A DNA stretch of 64,000 nucleotides from Lactobacillus xujianguonis (GTDB lineage: Bacteria; Bacillota; Bacilli; Lactobacillales; Lactobacillaceae). Location of the stretch: assembly GCF_004009905.1 (NCBI RefSeq), contig NZ_ML136872.1, positions 85,610-149,609 of the forward strand, written 5' to 3'. The notes under the pieces are model-generated. The model did no database searches, was not told the DNA's origin, and worked only from the letters and a program-made list of their open reading frames with translations. The position numbers and the translations under genes were made by a program. Of this stretch, positions 37,113 to 48,323 are shown in pieces. The number at the start of each line of letters is the position of its first letter. Within the stretch, counting starts at the first letter, position 1.

Positions 37113-37141
37113 ATTATATAAGATGAAGGAGATTTAGACAA
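37113..37141 (-). promoter_or_regulatory. Promoter of the ECF S-subunit and tautomerase genes
   Basis: On the minus strand, -35 TTGTCT (37136-37141), 17-nt spacer and a perfect -10 TATAAT (37113-37118). The -35 box overlaps the last codons of the upstream glycosyltransferase gene. Confidence 0.65.
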
Positions 37142-38612
37142 GCTTTTCTCGCTTTAAAAAGTGCGCCCACTTCTTCTGTAAATGCTTAAAGTTAAACTGT
37201 TGCGCATGTTTATATGCACCAGCTGAATATTCAGTCAATAACCAGGGATTATTGAAAAGATGATCAATGGTCTGTGTTAATTGGTTAGTATTATCAGCTG
37301 GCACTAGTACACCGCTTTTACCGTCAGCAATAATATCACTTGGGCCATAATTAATATCATAGCTAACTACAGGACAACCATGAGCTTGTGCTTCCAGAAT
37401 TGCCATGGCAAAACCTTCGTTCTTACTAGTTAAAACTTCTAATTGTGCAGAATTATAAACTTCCGTCAGGTCTTGCTCAAAGCCACAAAAGTGAATGTAG
37501 TCGCCAGCATCATGATCAGCCACAATTTTTTGTAGGCGTTTATTTTCCGGTTCATCGGTATTATTACCATAGATGTTTAATTTTAATTCTGGATGCTCTT
37601 GATGCAAACTGATAATTGCTTGCAGTAAGTGACTTAACTGCTTAACGGCATCGACGCGAGCAACGGCAATAATTTGACCTAGTTTTCGCTGTTCAAACGG
37701 TACTTTTTCCTCTTTTTGAATAAATGTAACAGGAATGGCATAAGAATTTTCCACTTGCAACTTCTTAGTGACGTTTTCAGCTTCTTTTCTGGTTGAAGAA
37801 ATGGTTCCGCGCAATTTACCGTCTGCAACCATTTCACTCACTGGTTGATAGACTGTATAAACTTGATCATCAATTTTTCCACTAGGAGTTAAAGCGGAGT
37901 GGAAGACGACATAGCTTGGGACAGTTTGCTTCATCTTCTTAATGGCGGGTAAAACTTGCGTACAACGATCACAATAAAAGACAGCTTGCTCATCATTAGC
38001 CGCTAATTGATCTAAAAAGAAGGCTTGAAAATCTTCAAGCTTATCAAAACGCATTTCTTCACCATCACGATGCAACTCAATCATTGTTAATAAGGGCTTT
38101 TTTTGCGTGCTTTGACAAAAATATTCCCGAATGACGGGATTTTCGGCAACATCCATAAATTCCCGCATCATTAAATGGACCTGATCATCAAAATATTCTA
38201 CATAATTAAGATAATTATGTAAGAAAAACTGACGCTTAACGGTGAAACCATAACGATCTAAATGATCGACGTAATAAAGATGATCATTGTATGTGTGGGC
38301 TTGAATAATAGTTTTGCCAGCAATCAAGGCATTATTTCCGTCTCGTTCACCCACCTTGGTTAACATTTCATTCAATAATGCTTCAGTATCACCTTTACTA
38401 CTAGTTGGCAATTGTTGAAAATATTGAAAAATATTAATCACGCACCCCTCAGTGTGGAGCTTAGTTTGACTTTCTTCACTAAAATCATTTTTTTCAATTT
38501 CGACAATTTGACTCTCTTGCCCCAACGCATCAAAGATCTGCATCCGCTTTACTTGGGCTAATTCGATTGCAGAAGTATCATAGTCTTCTCTAGTTGATAT
38601 AAAATAGTGCAT
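37134..38612 (-). CDS. GT4 family glycosyltransferase (TagE/TarM-like)
   Basis: The 492-aa cytoplasmic protein has a C-terminal GT-B donor-binding domain: IIAVARVDAVKQLSHLLQA, LNIYGNN and SKNEGFAMAILEAQAHGCPV, with the retaining-type EX7E motif (EGFAMAILE). The N-terminal half (residues ~1-290) is divergent and beta-rich, as in teichoic acid glycosyltransferases TagE/TarM and in accessory Sec GtfA proteins. It stands alone, with no teichoic-acid or adhesin gene next to it, so the acceptor is unknown. Confidence 0.75.
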   Translation of the reverse strand: MHYFISTREDYDTSAIELAQVKRMQIFDALGQESQIVEIEKNDFSEESQTKLHTEGCVINIFQYFQQLPTSSKGDTEALLNEMLTKVGERDGNNALIAGKTIIQAHTYNDHLYYVDHLDRYGFTVKRQFFLHNYLNYVEYFDDQVHLMMREFMDVAENPVIREYFCQSTQKKPLLTMIELHRDGEEMRFDKLEDFQAFFLDQLAANDEQAVFYCDRCTQVLPAIKKMKQTVPSYVVFHSALTPSGKIDDQVYTVYQPVSEMVADGKLRGTISSTRKEAENVTKKLQVENSYAIPVTFIQKEEKVPFEQRKLGQIIAVARVDAVKQLSHLLQAIISLHQEHPELKLNIYGNNTDEPENKRLQKIVADHDAGDYIHFCGFEQDLTEVYNSAQLEVLTSKNEGFAMAILEAQAHGCPVVSYDINYGPSDIIADGKSGVLVPADNTNQLTQTIDHLFNNPWLLTEYSAGAYKHAQQFNFKHLQKKWAHFLKREKLV

Positions 38613-38670
38613 GTTTATCCTCGGTTTATAATTATTATCTACTTATATAATAATTTTAGCGCAAAAACAA

Positions 38671-38699
38671 AAAAGACAACATCTTAACGACATTGTCTT
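38671..38699 (-). terminator. Terminator after pepX
   Basis: 7-bp stem AAGACAA/TTGTCTT, 13-nt loop, then TTTTTT on the minus strand. Confidence 0.7.
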
Positions 38700-38715
38700 C
38701 CTCGAAACTCAATCA

Positions 38716-41097
38716 TTATTTTTGATAAAACTTAATTTCAGTTTGGGCTAAATCAATAGTATAAGTTTCATCTTCAAGTGGCCGCTTAGTCATTCCTTGA
38801 TCAGTTGAGTAAATAATCAAGGCCAAACTCGAACCACTTGGAATTGTATAGTAAGTTGGTTGCAACTTAAAAGTCAAGTCAACGAATTGACCGGCTTCAA
38901 GCTTGCTTGGCTTCTTCATATCTTGATAATTTTGTAAGTTCATATGAGCCTTAGTAATTAATTTGGCTTTAGTTAATTTATCGGGCATAAATTCTTGTAA
39001 AGTATCAGTACCAAAGCGGTAACCTAACTCTTGGCCACCCCGCATCAAGAATTTTGGTGTAGCAGTTAGGCGCTTGCGATCACCTAATTCAACTAAGGCA
39101 ACGGAAAGTTGACCCTTTGGTAAAGAGCCAGCTACTCTCACTTTAACTTCAGGACGACCAACAATTGTTACGGGATGAATAAATTCATCAGTTGTAAAGC
39201 GTAGACTTGGTTTGGACCATTTTTCGTCGCCGCAAATAAACTTGTATTGCCAGTCACTTTCTGAAATTATAGCTGCCGTAAATTCCTTACCACCAACATC
39301 AGTAAAGCTTTGCTTTTCTTTGCCATTACCATCTTTAGTCAATTCTTGACTATCAGTTGGGTAGTAAACAACTTCTTGGCCTAAGTCATCAGCCCAATCT
39401 TTTTCTTCATGCCACTTATCAGCCTCAAGGTTATCTTGAATCATAACCGTTGGCCATTGCTTGTCAGCATTATTTTTAAGACCTAATAATTCATGAACAA
39501 ACCAAAGATTCATTAAATCAGTAAAATCAATGGAAACCAAATTATTCATGTTGTAGTGTGGGCCTTGGTGCAAGAACAAATGGTGCTTAATTGGCAAATT
39601 CTTGACCTTTTGCCAAATCTTGTAAACATTCTTTGGCTTAACATTCCAGTCATTCAAACCATGAACTGAAATCCAAGAACATTTAATGCCATCAGTATGG
39701 TGGCGGTAGTTTCTTGCTTCCCAGTAATCAGAATATTGACCAGTTGTCCGATCTTCTTTAGTTAACAAATCTTTTTGCATGGCATCATACTTCGGTTTGA
39801 TCTTAAGATATGAGCCGGCATCCCACAAGTTAGATTGGCAAGTTTCTGCTAATAAATCAAGATCTTCACCCTGGCAATCTTCCGGAGCAATGACTAAACC
39901 ATGTTCACGATAGTAGTCGTACCAAGAAGAAATTGCAGCTTCAGACACAACGGTCTTTAAACCAGCTACTCCCGTAGTAGCAACGGCAATTTGCAAGGTT
40001 CCTAGATAAGAACGACCAGTCATCCCGATATTACCATTACACCATGAAGCTTTAGTTTCGTGCTTTCTGGTGCGATCAGTATAAGCAATCCGATCGCCAT
40101 GAAGCCACTCAATTACTTCTTTAGCAGATTCGGTTTCTTCAGGAGCACCGGTAATTCTTAAGCCGTCACTGCCGCGCGTTCCGATTCCGCCAGCAAAGAC
40201 ACTAGCAAAACCACGCGCTAACAAATATTCGTTCAACGGATAAGAAGACTTGTGGACTGCTTTTTCAGTTGCTGGTTTATCTTCGGCAGCAGGCTTAGCA
40301 GCCTTGACAATTGGACTAGCCACATATTGCGGATCATTCCATTCAGTAGCGTCAGACAAGTTTTCGTCAACTTTATGATTTCGCTTTTCATTAGCAATAA
40401 TTCCGCCAAAGTATGGACTAGCTGTATATAATGCGGGGACTTTTAGGCCTGCAGTAGTTTCTCTTGGCCGAAAAATTGTAACTTGAACTAAATCACTCTT
40501 ACCGTCTTGATCAGTATCAAGGTCAGTTTCAACATAAACAACTTCACGAATTACTTTATTAGTATCAAAAACTGGTAAAGCCTTACCGTTAAAGAACATA
40601 AACTTGTTTTGGCCCCAGAATTGGGTGAAGTAACCTTTTCCAGCCATCACATCAAGCAAAATCTGGCCATTTTTGCTTCTAGTGTTCAATAAACGATAAA
40701 AGGCCGTAATTAACTGCGCCACATTAGTAATGTCTTTAACTACTGGTAATGCATTTCTTTGCATGAAGGCGGTTGGATCAGCCAAATCGTAGTCGTAATG
40801 GACATGATAGCCTAAGAGTTGTAAGGCCACATTATAGAATTCATTAGTCCCAATTTTTTCAGGCTTATCTGCCAAAAAATCAGCTAAGGTTTGGCTTTCA
40901 GTAACAGCAAACTCAGCTAATTTGGCAGTTTTGGCTTCATCACTTTTAGCTTCAGCCAAAGTCATTTTAACTAATTTAGCTAATAAGTCACTGAAAGACC
41001 AATCTTCATAATTTCTTGGTAAAAAGTTAATGTCAATTAATTCTTTAACTTCTTGCTCGTGGTCAGTTTTCACATAAGCATACTGATTATATTTCAT
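38716..41097 (-). CDS. pepX: X-prolyl dipeptidyl aminopeptidase
   Basis: Intracellular serine peptidase that releases X-Pro dipeptides, central to using casein peptides brought in by Opp. The 793-aa protein has the S15 alpha/beta-hydrolase core with nucleophile motif [12 protein letters not shown] (serine about residue 363), later aspartate and histidine regions ([22 protein letters not shown]) and the C-terminal jelly-roll domain (about 590-793). Length equals that of known Lactobacillus PepX. GAGG precedes the ATG. Confidence 0.96.
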   Translation of the reverse strand: MKYNQYAYVKTDHEQEVKELIDINFLPRNYEDWSFSDLLAKLVKMTLAEAKSDEAKTAKLAEFAVTESQTLADFLADKPEKIGTNEFYNVALQLLGYHVHYDYDLADPTAFMQRNALPVVKDITNVAQLITAFYRLLNTRSKNGQILLDVMAGKGYFTQFWGQNKFMFFNGKALPVFDTNKVIREVVYVETDLDTDQDGKSDLVQVTIFRPRETTAGLKVPALYTASPYFGGIIANEKRNHKVDENLSDATEWNDPQYVASPIVKAAKPAAEDKPATEKAVHKSSYPLNEYLLARGFASVFAGGIGTRGSDGLRITGAPEETESAKEVIEWLHGDRIAYTDRTRKHETKASWCNGNIGMTGRSYLGTLQIAVATTGVAGLKTVVSEAAISSWYDYYREHGLVIAPEDCQGEDLDLLAETCQSNLWDAGSYLKIKPKYDAMQKDLLTKEDRTTGQYSDYWEARNYRHHTDGIKCSWISVHGLNDWNVKPKNVYKIWQKVKNLPIKHHLFLHQGPHYNMNNLVSIDFTDLMNLWFVHELLGLKNNADKQWPTVMIQDNLEADKWHEEKDWADDLGQEVVYYPTDSQELTKDGNGKEKQSFTDVGGKEFTAAIISESDWQYKFICGDEKWSKPSLRFTTDEFIHPVTIVGRPEVKVRVAGSLPKGQLSVALVELGDRKRLTATPKFLMRGGQELGYRFGTDTLQEFMPDKLTKAKLITKAHMNLQNYQDMKKPSKLEAGQFVDLTFKLQPTYYTIPSGSSLALIIYSTDQGMTKRPLEDETYTIDLAQTEIKFYQK

Positions 41098-41173
41098 CTA
41101 GTGTACCTCGATTTTTGTTAATAATATCTTACTGATAGTTTACTATTTAACTAGCTTAGTTAACAGTTAGAGG

Positions 41174-41536
41174 CTACTTTTTTAACCAAGTTTTTGCAAA
41201 AACATCTTCCTTAAAACCACAGGTTAAATTGTCTTCATCCACAACAAGCGGTCGTTTGATTAGCTTACCATCTTCAGACATTAATTTGGCAGCTTCTTTA
41301 ATGGTCATGGTTGGAACTTTTTCCTTAAAATTATCGGCCCGATAACGTTGACCGTGCGTATTAAAGAAATACTTTAATCCGCGATCTTGATATTTAGTCA
41401 TCCATTTAAGTAACTGACTTTCTGTTGGTGGCAATTCTACTAAATCTTGATAGTCGTATTGAATACCATGGTCATCAAACCATTTACGTGCTTTTTTGGA
41501 AGTTGAACAACGTTTATAGCCATAAAATTTAATCAT
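41174..41536 (-). CDS. ArsC/Spx/MgsR family protein, single-cysteine type
   Basis: The 120-aa thioredoxin-fold protein has the N-terminal motif YKRCSTSKKARKWFDDHGI and the C-terminal KRPLVVDEDN stretch (the usual RP motif). Spx regulators have CxxC here; this one has only one cysteine (C10, then STSKKA), so it belongs with the YusI/YffB/ArsC-like branch, whose function is unclear. The second cysteine (CGFKE) near residue 106 is distant. Not a proven arsenate reductase: no ars genes are near. Confidence 0.82.
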   Translation of the reverse strand: MIKFYGYKRCSTSKKARKWFDDHGIQYDYQDLVELPPTESQLLKWMTKYQDRGLKYFFNTHGQRYRADNFKEKVPTMTIKEAAKLMSEDGKLIKRPLVVDEDNLTCGFKEDVFAKTWLKK

Positions 41537-41615
41537 GCTTTTTACTTTCTTTCTATATAATTAATCTTTACTTCTATTTTAGCTAAAAATTATCTCGCAA
41601 AAAATAAATTTGTCC

Positions 41616-41644
41616 TTGCATTTTAACCATCCTTTCCCTATAAT
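41616..41644 (+). promoter_or_regulatory. Promoter of tRNA-Arg
   Basis: -35 TTGCAT (41616-41621), 17-nt spacer and -10 TATAAT (41639-41644), 36 nt before the mature tRNA 5' end. Confidence 0.75.
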
Positions 41645-41679
41645 AGTTTATGTTCTGTTGAGGACATACAAACATACAT

Positions 41680-41753
41680 GGTCTGGTAGCTCAGCTGGAT
41701 AGAGCAACGGTCTTCTAAACCGTGGGTCGTGGGTTCGAATCTCACCCGGATCA
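41680..41753 (+). tRNA. tRNA-Arg, anticodon TCT
   Basis: Full cloverleaf of 74 nt. The acceptor stem GGTCTGG pairs with CCGGATC (two G-U type pairs), followed by discriminator A. D arm GCTC/GAGC, anticodon stem ACGGT/ACCGT with loop CTTCTAA (anticodon TCT at 41714-41716), and T arm GTGGG-TTCGAAT-CTCAC. CCA is not encoded. It has its own promoter and terminator. Confidence 0.96.
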
Positions 41754-41763
41754 TTAGTTAAGG

Positions 41764-41789
41764 CAACATCTGTGGATGTTGTTTTTTTT
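41764..41789 (+). terminator. Terminator of tRNA-Arg
   Basis: 7-bp stem CAACATC/GATGTTG with a 4-nt loop, then eight T. Confidence 0.9.
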
Positions 41790-41794
41790 GCATC

Positions 41795-41826
41795 AAAAAA
41801 GCTTTACGACAAAATCGCAAAGCTTT
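41795..41826 (-). terminator. Terminator of the sugar permease gene
   Basis: 8-bp stem AAAGCTTT/AAAGCTTT with further CGA/TCG pairing inside and T-run on the minus strand. Confidence 0.7.
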
Positions 41827-41836
41827 TTCTTTTAAT

Positions 41837-42700
41837 TTAAAAGATCGAGGTTAAAACAGCCCCAGATACGATTAAAACCAACCCAGCAACTGTAAAGAGA
41901 TAACCCTTCTTAGTCTTACGCTCATGTAAAAAGATAATCCCACCTAAGGTTGAAATGACAACACAAAGTTGTGACATGACAAAAGCGAGGTTAACACCAT
42001 TAACTTTCACTGAAATAATGTAACTAAGTGCAGCAACCGCATAAACTAAACCAGCTGGAATAACTTGATAACTTTTCTTTTCTTTTAAAACAGCGAGCTT
42101 CTTTGTACAAAGCAAATAGATAAAAGTGGCAATCATCATCCCAATGGTTTCACCTAAAAAGATTAAAACACCGTCGGCCTTAATTACTTTAGGAATTGAA
42201 CTAGAAGTAATATATCCAAATGTCGTTAAAATCAAAACGATCATCGTCATGGCTTGATTTTCTTTACCACCTTCAGCTGTTCCTTTGTCAGTCATTGAAG
42301 TAAAGATTACTCCGATAATTAAAGCAATAATTCCTAAAAAGCCAAATAATTTAGCTTGTGGACTAGCCCATTCACCAAAGATTAGCACGCCAACTAGTGG
42401 AACTCCGATTAACTGTAAACCAGTTGAAATTGGAATCGTTTCTGACACTCCAATTTTAGTAAAACTAAAGTATTGACCAACTTGTCCAATTACCCAAGCT
42501 GCTCCTGCCAGCATTGATAAGCCAAAAGCGAGTACGTTAACGGCTGGCTGTCTAATTAAGAAAACAATCGCCGCAAAAATAAATGCTCCTAAAACAGATC
42601 CAACAATTTGGTGATAAATCGTACTATTCTTAACTCCGGCAACAAACAGCGGCATTAAGCCCCAACCAATTGCTGGAATGAAAAGAAAGATGTATTGCAT
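41837..42700 (-). CDS. GlcU/RbsU family sugar permease
   Basis: Ten-helix membrane protein of the drug/metabolite superfamily (GRP branch), 287 aa. Helices run through the whole length, beginning YIFLFIPAIGWGLMPLFVAG and including IGVSETIPISTGLQLIGVPL and LCVVISTLGGIIFLHERKT. Characterised relatives import glucose (GlcU) or ribose (RbsU) with protons; the substrate cannot be told here. AAGGAG lies 7 nt before the ATG at 42700. Confidence 0.85.
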   Translation of the reverse strand: MQYIFLFIPAIGWGLMPLFVAGVKNSTIYHQIVGSVLGAFIFAAIVFLIRQPAVNVLAFGLSMLAGAAWVIGQVGQYFSFTKIGVSETIPISTGLQLIGVPLVGVLIFGEWASPQAKLFGFLGIIALIIGVIFTSMTDKGTAEGGKENQAMTMIVLILTTFGYITSSSIPKVIKADGVLIFLGETIGMMIATFIYLLCTKKLAVLKEKKSYQVIPAGLVYAVAALSYIISVKVNGVNLAFVMSQLCVVISTLGGIIFLHERKTKKGYLFTVAGLVLIVSGAVLTSIF

Positions 42701-42735
42701 CAAAAAACTCCTTATTTAGAAAATTTAACTTGCAC

Positions 42736-42765
42736 ATTGTAGCAAGAGTAAGCATTTTCAAACAA
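42736..42765 (-). promoter_or_regulatory. Candidate promoter of the sugar permease gene
   Basis: On the minus strand, -35 TTGTTT (42760-42765), 18-nt spacer and -10 TACAAT (42736-42741), between carB and the permease. No clear terminator of carB was seen. Confidence 0.35.
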
Positions 42766-42782
42766 GGAGATTTTTTATTATT

Positions 42783-45700
42783 CTAAGCTAGACTTTCAGT
42801 CGCAAAAGAGCGATTTTCAAGGGACTTAAGCAAAGCATCTGCAGTATCGAGGGCTGTTAATAATGGGACATTCTGCTGTATTGCCATTTGTCTAATGATA
42901 AAGCCATCTGAGTTCTTTTCAACATCATGCCCCATCGTATTAACTACTAAATCAATTCGACCAGCTCGCAATTCATTTAAAATGTTTTGCTCACTATCTT
43001 CATCCTTATGCACTTTAGTCACTAAGTCGACATGCAAATCATGTTGGCGCAAGAATTCGGCCGTTCCTTTTGTGGCAAAAATGCGGTAACCAATACGGGC
43101 AAATCTCTTCGCAATTGGTAAAATATTTTCTTTATCGCGATCTTCAATTGTGAGTAATACATTACCATTTTCAGGTAGTTGCATCTTTGCGCCAGCAAAA
43201 GCCTTGTACAAAGCTTTGGCAAAAGTATGATCACTGCCCATGACTTCACCAGTGGACTTCATTTCTGGGCCCAGGTAAGAATCAACATCAGCTAACTTAC
43301 TGAAGCTGAAGACTGGGGCTTTAACACTAATCATTTCTGGCTCAGGAGCTAAGCCATCGGAGTAGCCTTGCTGGGTTAAGTCTTCACCCATAATCACTCG
43401 CGTAGCAACTTGGGCCATTTCAATTCCGGTAATCTTGCTCAAAAATGGCACCGTCCGACTCGCTCTTGGGTTAACTTCAATGACATAAACTTCACCATCG
43501 CGCACGATAAATTGAATATTCATGATACCCTTGCAGTTTAAAGCTAAAGCTAGTTTCTTAGTTACTTCAGTAATCTTGTCCTTAACTTCATCACTGAAAG
43601 TTTGTGGTGGATAAACCGCCATTGAGTCACCTGAGTGTACCCCAGCATGCTCAATGTGTTCCATAATTCCCGGTAAAAGCACTGTTTGACCATCAGAAAT
43701 CGCATCGACATCACATTCGCGTCCATCAAGGTAGTCATCGATTAAGATTGGGTGATCTTCCGCAATATCTGCATGATCATGCAAGTATTCTTCTAACTCG
43801 GCTTTTGAATAAACAATTTCCATCGCCTTACCGCCTAAGACATATGATGGACGGACTAAGACCGGATAACCTAACTTTTCCGCAGCCGCAATTACACCTT
43901 CATGAGTCGTGGCCGTCAAGCCTTGCGGTTGACGCAGGCCTAGCTGTTTGATAATTTGATCAAATTCTTCTCGATCTTCAGCTCGATCAAGATCCTTAAC
44001 ACGGGTTCCCAAGATTTTAACGCCATGTGCTTTTAACCCTGCTGCTAGATTAATTGAAGTTTGGCCACCGAATTGAACAATTACACCTTCTGGTTGTTCT
44101 AAATCGCAAACATTCAAGACATCTTCTAAAGTTAAAGGTTCAAAGTAAAGCTTGTCCGAAATTGAGAAATCAGTTGAGACGGTTTCAGGATTAGAATTGA
44201 TGACAATTGCTTCATAGCCCATTTTTTGTAAAGCCTTCACGCAGTGCACCGTAGCATAGTCAAATTCCACACCTTGCCCAATCCGAATCGGACCAGAACC
44301 AATCACAACCACCGATTTTCTGCCTGATTTGTGACTTTCATTTTCACTATCGTAAGTTGAATAAAAGTATGGCGTGCTGGATTCAAATTCAGCGGCACAA
44401 GTATCAACCATTTTATAAACTGGCAAGAGCTGTTTTTGCTTACGCAATTCTCGTACTTGATCAGCAGATTCATGCCATAAGTGGGCAATCGTTTGATCAC
44501 TAAAGCCATATTTTTTAGCCAATTTTAAAATATCTGGATCATTTGGTTGAGCAGCAATTTCCTGCTCCATTTCCACTAAATGACTAACAATATCAAGGAA
44601 GTAGAAATTGATCTTGGTCAGTTCGTGAACTTCTTCTAAGCTATAACCTCTTCTAAAGGCTTCTGCCAAATAGAAAAGGCGATCGTCTTGGGCCTTAACC
44701 AATTTTTCTTCTAATTGACTATCACTAGCTTGGTGTGCAGCTGGTGAGAACAGATCTTTTTCATCAATTTCAAGGGATTGAACGGCCTTTTGTAAAGCTT
44801 CTTCAGCAGTGCGGCCAATGGCCATCACTTCACCAGTAGCTTTCATTTGCGTCCCCAAAATTCGATCTGCCTTAGGGAATTTGTCAAACGGCCAACGTGG
44901 GATCTTGCAGACTACATAGTCTAAAGCAGGTTCAAATTCAGCGTAAGTAGTGCCAGTAACAGGATTCTTAATTTCATCCAAAGTCATGCCGACTGCAATT
45001 TTAGCTGCCATCTTGGCAATCGGATACCCTGTTGCTTTGGAAGCTAAAGCACTTGAGCGTGATACACGTGGATTTACTTCAATCACATCATACTCAAAAC
45101 TGTTTGGGTCCAGCGCTAATTGAACATTACAGCCCCCTTCAATCTTTAAGGCTCTGATTAATCTTAAAGAACAGTCTCTGAGCATTTGATATTCTTTATC
45201 AGATAAGGTCTGACTTGGTGAAAAGACAATTGAGTCACCAGTGTGAATCCCCACTGGATCAAAGTTTTCCATACAACAAACAATCATGGCATTATCGTTT
45301 GAATCGCGCATGACTTCAAATTCAATTTCTTTGTAACCAGCAATTGATTTTTCAATCAAACACTCTGTCACTGGTGATAATTCCAGCCCATTCTTGGCAA
45401 TTGCAGCTAGCTCATCATGATTATGACAAATACCGCCACCGGTTCCGCCCATCGTAAAGGCTGGCCGGACAATAATGGGATAACCAATCTCATCCCCAAA
45501 AGCTAAGGCATCGTCAACCGTCTTAACTGTTTTAGAAGGTGGTACTGGTTCACCTAATTTTTGACAAAGTTCCTTGAACTTTTCCCGGTCTTCTGCTTGT
45601 TCAATTGAGGCTAACTTAGTTCCTAAAAGCTCAATGTGCAGTTCATCCAAAATGCCACTTTTAGCCAAAGCTAAAGCCATGTTGAGTCCAACCTGACCAC

Positions 45701-45971
45701 CTAAAGTTGGCAAAATTGCATCAGGATATTCTTGGCGAATAATTCTGGAAACTGAATCAACCGTTAACGGTTCAAGATAAACTTTATCGGCAATAGTGGT
45801 ATCCGTCATGATTGTGGCTGGATTAGAATTGACTAACACAACTTCATAACCTTCCTCGCGCAAAGCCAAGCAAGCTTGGGTTCCAGAATAATCAAATTCA
45901 GCGGCTTGACCAATAATAATTGGACCAGAACCAATGACCATAATCTTGTGGATATCTTTTCTCTTAGGCAT
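42783..45971 (-). CDS. carB: Carbamoyl phosphate synthase large subunit
   Basis: Makes carbamoyl phosphate from bicarbonate, ATP and ammonia delivered by CarA. The 1062-aa protein has two homologous ATP-grasp halves, each with a VIGSGPI-type loop ([20 protein letters not shown] and [20 protein letters not shown]) and [14 protein letters not shown] / [14 protein letters not shown] motifs, then the C-terminal allosteric MGS-like domain (about 930-1062). Start ATG 45971 is preferred over an upstream reading to 45995; it overlaps the carA stop. Last gene of the pyrR-pyrB-pyrC-carA-carB run. Confidence 0.97.
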   Translation of the reverse strand: MPKRKDIHKIMVIGSGPIIIGQAAEFDYSGTQACLALREEGYEVVLVNSNPATIMTDTTIADKVYLEPLTVDSVSRIIRQEYPDAILPTLGGQVGLNMALALAKSGILDELHIELLGTKLASIEQAEDREKFKELCQKLGEPVPPSKTVKTVDDALAFGDEIGYPIIVRPAFTMGGTGGGICHNHDELAAIAKNGLELSPVTECLIEKSIAGYKEIEFEVMRDSNDNAMIVCCMENFDPVGIHTGDSIVFSPSQTLSDKEYQMLRDCSLRLIRALKIEGGCNVQLALDPNSFEYDVIEVNPRVSRSSALASKATGYPIAKMAAKIAVGMTLDEIKNPVTGTTYAEFEPALDYVVCKIPRWPFDKFPKADRILGTQMKATGEVMAIGRTAEEALQKAVQSLEIDEKDLFSPAAHQASDSQLEEKLVKAQDDRLFYLAEAFRRGYSLEEVHELTKINFYFLDIVSHLVEMEQEIAAQPNDPDILKLAKKYGFSDQTIAHLWHESADQVRELRKQKQLLPVYKMVDTCAAEFESSTPYFYSTYDSENESHKSGRKSVVVIGSGPIRIGQGVEFDYATVHCVKALQKMGYEAIVINSNPETVSTDFSISDKLYFEPLTLEDVLNVCDLEQPEGVIVQFGGQTSINLAAGLKAHGVKILGTRVKDLDRAEDREEFDQIIKQLGLRQPQGLTATTHEGVIAAAEKLGYPVLVRPSYVLGGKAMEIVYSKAELEEYLHDHADIAEDHPILIDDYLDGRECDVDAISDGQTVLLPGIMEHIEHAGVHSGDSMAVYPPQTFSDEVKDKITEVTKKLALALNCKGIMNIQFIVRDGEVYVIEVNPRASRTVPFLSKITGIEMAQVATRVIMGEDLTQQGYSDGLAPEPEMISVKAPVFSFSKLADVDSYLGPEMKSTGEVMGSDHTFAKALYKAFAGAKMQLPENGNVLLTIEDRDKENILPIAKRFARIGYRIFATKGTAEFLRQHDLHVDLVTKVHKDEDSEQNILNELRAGRIDLVVNTMGHDVEKNSDGFIIRQMAIQQNVPLLTALDTADALLKSLENRSFATESLA

Positions 45972-47049
45972 GAAGTTCACTCTTTCTTTGATCAATCATT
46001 TGCATAAAGTCATCAAATAAACTCTCTTCATCATGTGGTCCAGGTGTGGCATCAGGGTGAAATTGAACTGAAAAGGCAGGATACTTTTTATGACGTAAGC
46101 CTTCAATGGTGCCATCGTTAACTTCCACATGCGTCACTAGCAAGTTATCTCGATTAATAGAGGCAGGATCAACTGCATAGCCATGATTTTGGGAAGTAAA
46201 ACCAATCTGACCCGTAGCAATTTCACGAACTGGGTGATTAAAGCCGCGGTGACCAAACTTCATCTTGTAAGTTTTTGCCCCATTAGCTAAAGCAAAGACT
46301 TGATGGCCCATACAAATACCAAATAACGGCAAATGTTGTTCAACTTCGCACACCATTTGACTAGCTGCAACCATTTCTTCTGGATCCCCTGGTCCATTTG
46401 ACAGCAATACGCCATCGGGATGCAAGGCTAAGACTTCTTTAGCAGTTGCGGTGTAAGGTAAAACAATGCAATTGCAGTCCCGTTTTGCTAATTCGCGTAA
46501 AATACTATGCTTAATTCCAAAATCAATGACGACAACATTGCGCTTTGCCCCTGGTACGGGATAAGGAGTTTTCGTTGAAACGCGGCTAATTACTCCTTGC
46601 GTTACCTGTTTTTGCTGTAATTCTGAAGCAATTTGCGCTGCTTCTTCTTTACTATTGGCAATCTTGCCCCGTAAGGTACCGTGAATCCGCAGTTTTTTCA
46701 CTAAAGCTCTAGTATCAATGCCTTGGATGCCAGGAATTGACAATTGCTTTAAAAAGTCTGGCAAAGTCGTTTGCATGCGCCAATTATCAGGACGCCGCGC
46801 CACTTGGTGACAAATCACGCCTTTAATTTGCGGCTCAAGTGATTCATAATCAGCTAGCGTAACTCCGTAATTACCAATTAAGGGATTAGTAAAAACTAAG
46901 ATTTGATCAGCATAAGACTGATCGGTAATGGCTTCTTGATAACCGGTCATCCCCGTTGTAAAGACCACTTCGCCAATCGTTTCAGTATCTGCACCAAAAG
47001 CTTCACCTGAATAAACGCTGCCATCTTCTAAAATTAAATAGCGTAACAT
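45964..47049 (-). CDS. carA: Carbamoyl phosphate synthase small subunit
   Basis: Glutaminase subunit feeding ammonia to CarB. In 361 aa: N-terminal domain with [15 protein letters not shown] and [15 protein letters not shown], then class I glutamine amidotransferase domain with [10 protein letters not shown], nucleophile [13 protein letters not shown] and the His/Glu region [11 protein letters not shown]. Its ATG shares a TAATG overlap with pyrC. A single carAB pair here may also serve arginine synthesis; no arg genes are visible. Confidence 0.97.
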   Translation of the reverse strand: MLRYLILEDGSVYSGEAFGADTETIGEVVFTTGMTGYQEAITDQSYADQILVFTNPLIGNYGVTLADYESLEPQIKGVICHQVARRPDNWRMQTTLPDFLKQLSIPGIQGIDTRALVKKLRIHGTLRGKIANSKEEAAQIASELQQKQVTQGVISRVSTKTPYPVPGAKRNVVVIDFGIKHSILRELAKRDCNCIVLPYTATAKEVLALHPDGVLLSNGPGDPEEMVAASQMVCEVEQHLPLFGICMGHQVFALANGAKTYKMKFGHRGFNHPVREIATGQIGFTSQNHGYAVDPASINRDNLLVTHVEVNDGTIEGLRHKKYPAFSVQFHPDATPGPHDEESLFDDFMQMIDQRKSELHA

Positions 47050-48323
47050 TATGCTTCACCTCGCTGATATACAACTTGTCCGTCAACCAAAGTCATGTCG
47101 GTCATTCCGTAAACTTTCATCCCCGTAAACGGTGTATTGACACCCTTGGACAAGTAATCTTTTTCTTCTAATTTAGCTGCATGCTCTAAGTCAAAAATTG
47201 CTAAATCAGCTGGTTGCCCGACTTCTAAATAACCGCAATTTTTCAAGCCGAATACTTTAGCTGGTTGATCTGTCATTAATGACAGTAACTTTTCTAATGG
47301 AATTAATCCCGTTTTGACCAACTTAGTGTAAAGAGTGCTAAAGGCGGTCTCACTGCCAGTAATCCCAAAGGCAGCAGCTTTGAAATCGCCACTTTTTTCC
47401 TGCTTAGCATGTGGCGCATGGTCAGTTGCAATTAAGTCAATGGTGCCATCAAGTAAACCAACAATTAAAGCTGCTTGATCTTCTTTACTACGCAAAGGTG
47501 GATTCATTTTATAGTAAGGAGCATTTTTTGGAATATCTTCGTCAGTTAAGAGCAAATGATGAGGCGCGGCTTCACAAGTTACCTTAATTCCATGGGCTTT
47601 GGCCATGCGAACTAAATCTAAGCTAGTTTTAGTGGAAACATGACAAATGTGATAATGAACCCCTGTTTTTTGGGCCAGTAACAAATCGCGGGCAATTTGG
47701 GTAGTTTCTGCCAATTCCGTTACCGCTGGGAGATTCAGTTCTTTAGCCTTGGGTCCCTCATTGATCACGCCATGATTAAAGAGGGAATCATCCTGAGCAT
47801 GGCTGGCAATGATTAAATTATTTTCTTTTGCCTTTTGCATAGCTAAATACATTGTTTGTGCTGTTTGTACCCCATGCCCATCATTACTTAAAGCAAGGGC
47901 ACCAACCTTTTTCAAGGCAGCATAATCAGGCAGAATATCAGTTGTTTCGTCATTAGTAATCGGGCCATATTGCAAAATATGAACAACCCCTTTAGCCTTG
48001 TTTTCGGCGACCATCTTGGCCATTAACTCTGGAGTATTCGGTACTGGCGTGACGTTAGGCATCGCGCCCACAGTCGTAAAACCGCCACGCGCTGCGGCTA
48101 AACTACCTGTATGAATGTCCTCTTTATAAGTTTGACCAGGATCACGGTAGTGCACATGCACATCAACTAGACCAGGACTCACCAATTTGCCTTGCGCATC
48201 AATTGTTCGCTCAGCATTCAGCTTTTGCCCAATGGCATGAATTTTGCCGGCTTCAATTAAAACGTCAGCCTTTACTAGGCGCCCATTTTGATAAATTGTA
48301 CCGTTCTTGATGACTGTGCTCAT
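47049..48323 (-). CDS. pyrC: Dihydroorotase
   Basis: Cyclises carbamoyl-aspartate to dihydroorotate. The 424-aa class I protein has the zinc-binding [10 protein letters not shown] near residue 55, the carboxylated-lysine region, metal histidines in ASHAQD and [10 protein letters not shown], and the catalytic aspartate in IATDHAPH. Family length is normal. It overlaps pyrB by 1 nt (TAATG) with GGAGG upstream. Confidence 0.97.
   Translation of the reverse strand: MSTVIKNGTIYQNGRLVKADVLIEAGKIHAIGQKLNAERTIDAQGKLVSPGLVDVHVHYRDPGQTYKEDIHTGSLAAARGGFTTVGAMPNVTPVPNTPELMAKMVAENKAKGVVHILQYGPITNDETTDILPDYAALKKVGALALSNDGHGVQTAQTMYLAMQKAKENNLIIASHAQDDSLFNHGVINEGPKAKELNLPAVTELAETTQIARDLLLAQKTGVHYHICHVSTKTSLDLVRMAKAHGIKVTCEAAPHHLLLTDEDIPKNAPYYKMNPPLRSKEDQAALIVGLLDGTIDLIATDHAPHAKQEKSGDFKAAAFGITGSETAFSTLYTKLVKTGLIPLEKLLSLMTDQPAKVFGLKNCGYLEVGQPADLAIFDLEHAAKLEEKDYLSKGVNTPFTGMKVYGMTDMTLVDGQVVYQRGEA

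Noticed and set aside
41174..41536. Annotation as arsenate reductase or as Spx
   Set aside because: There are no ars genes nearby and the CxxC of Spx is missing, so only the fold family is given.
35252..42700. A ribose operon made of rbsK and the GlcU/RbsU-type permease
   Set aside because: The genes are 5.7 kb apart, each with its own terminator, and the permease substrate is unknown.
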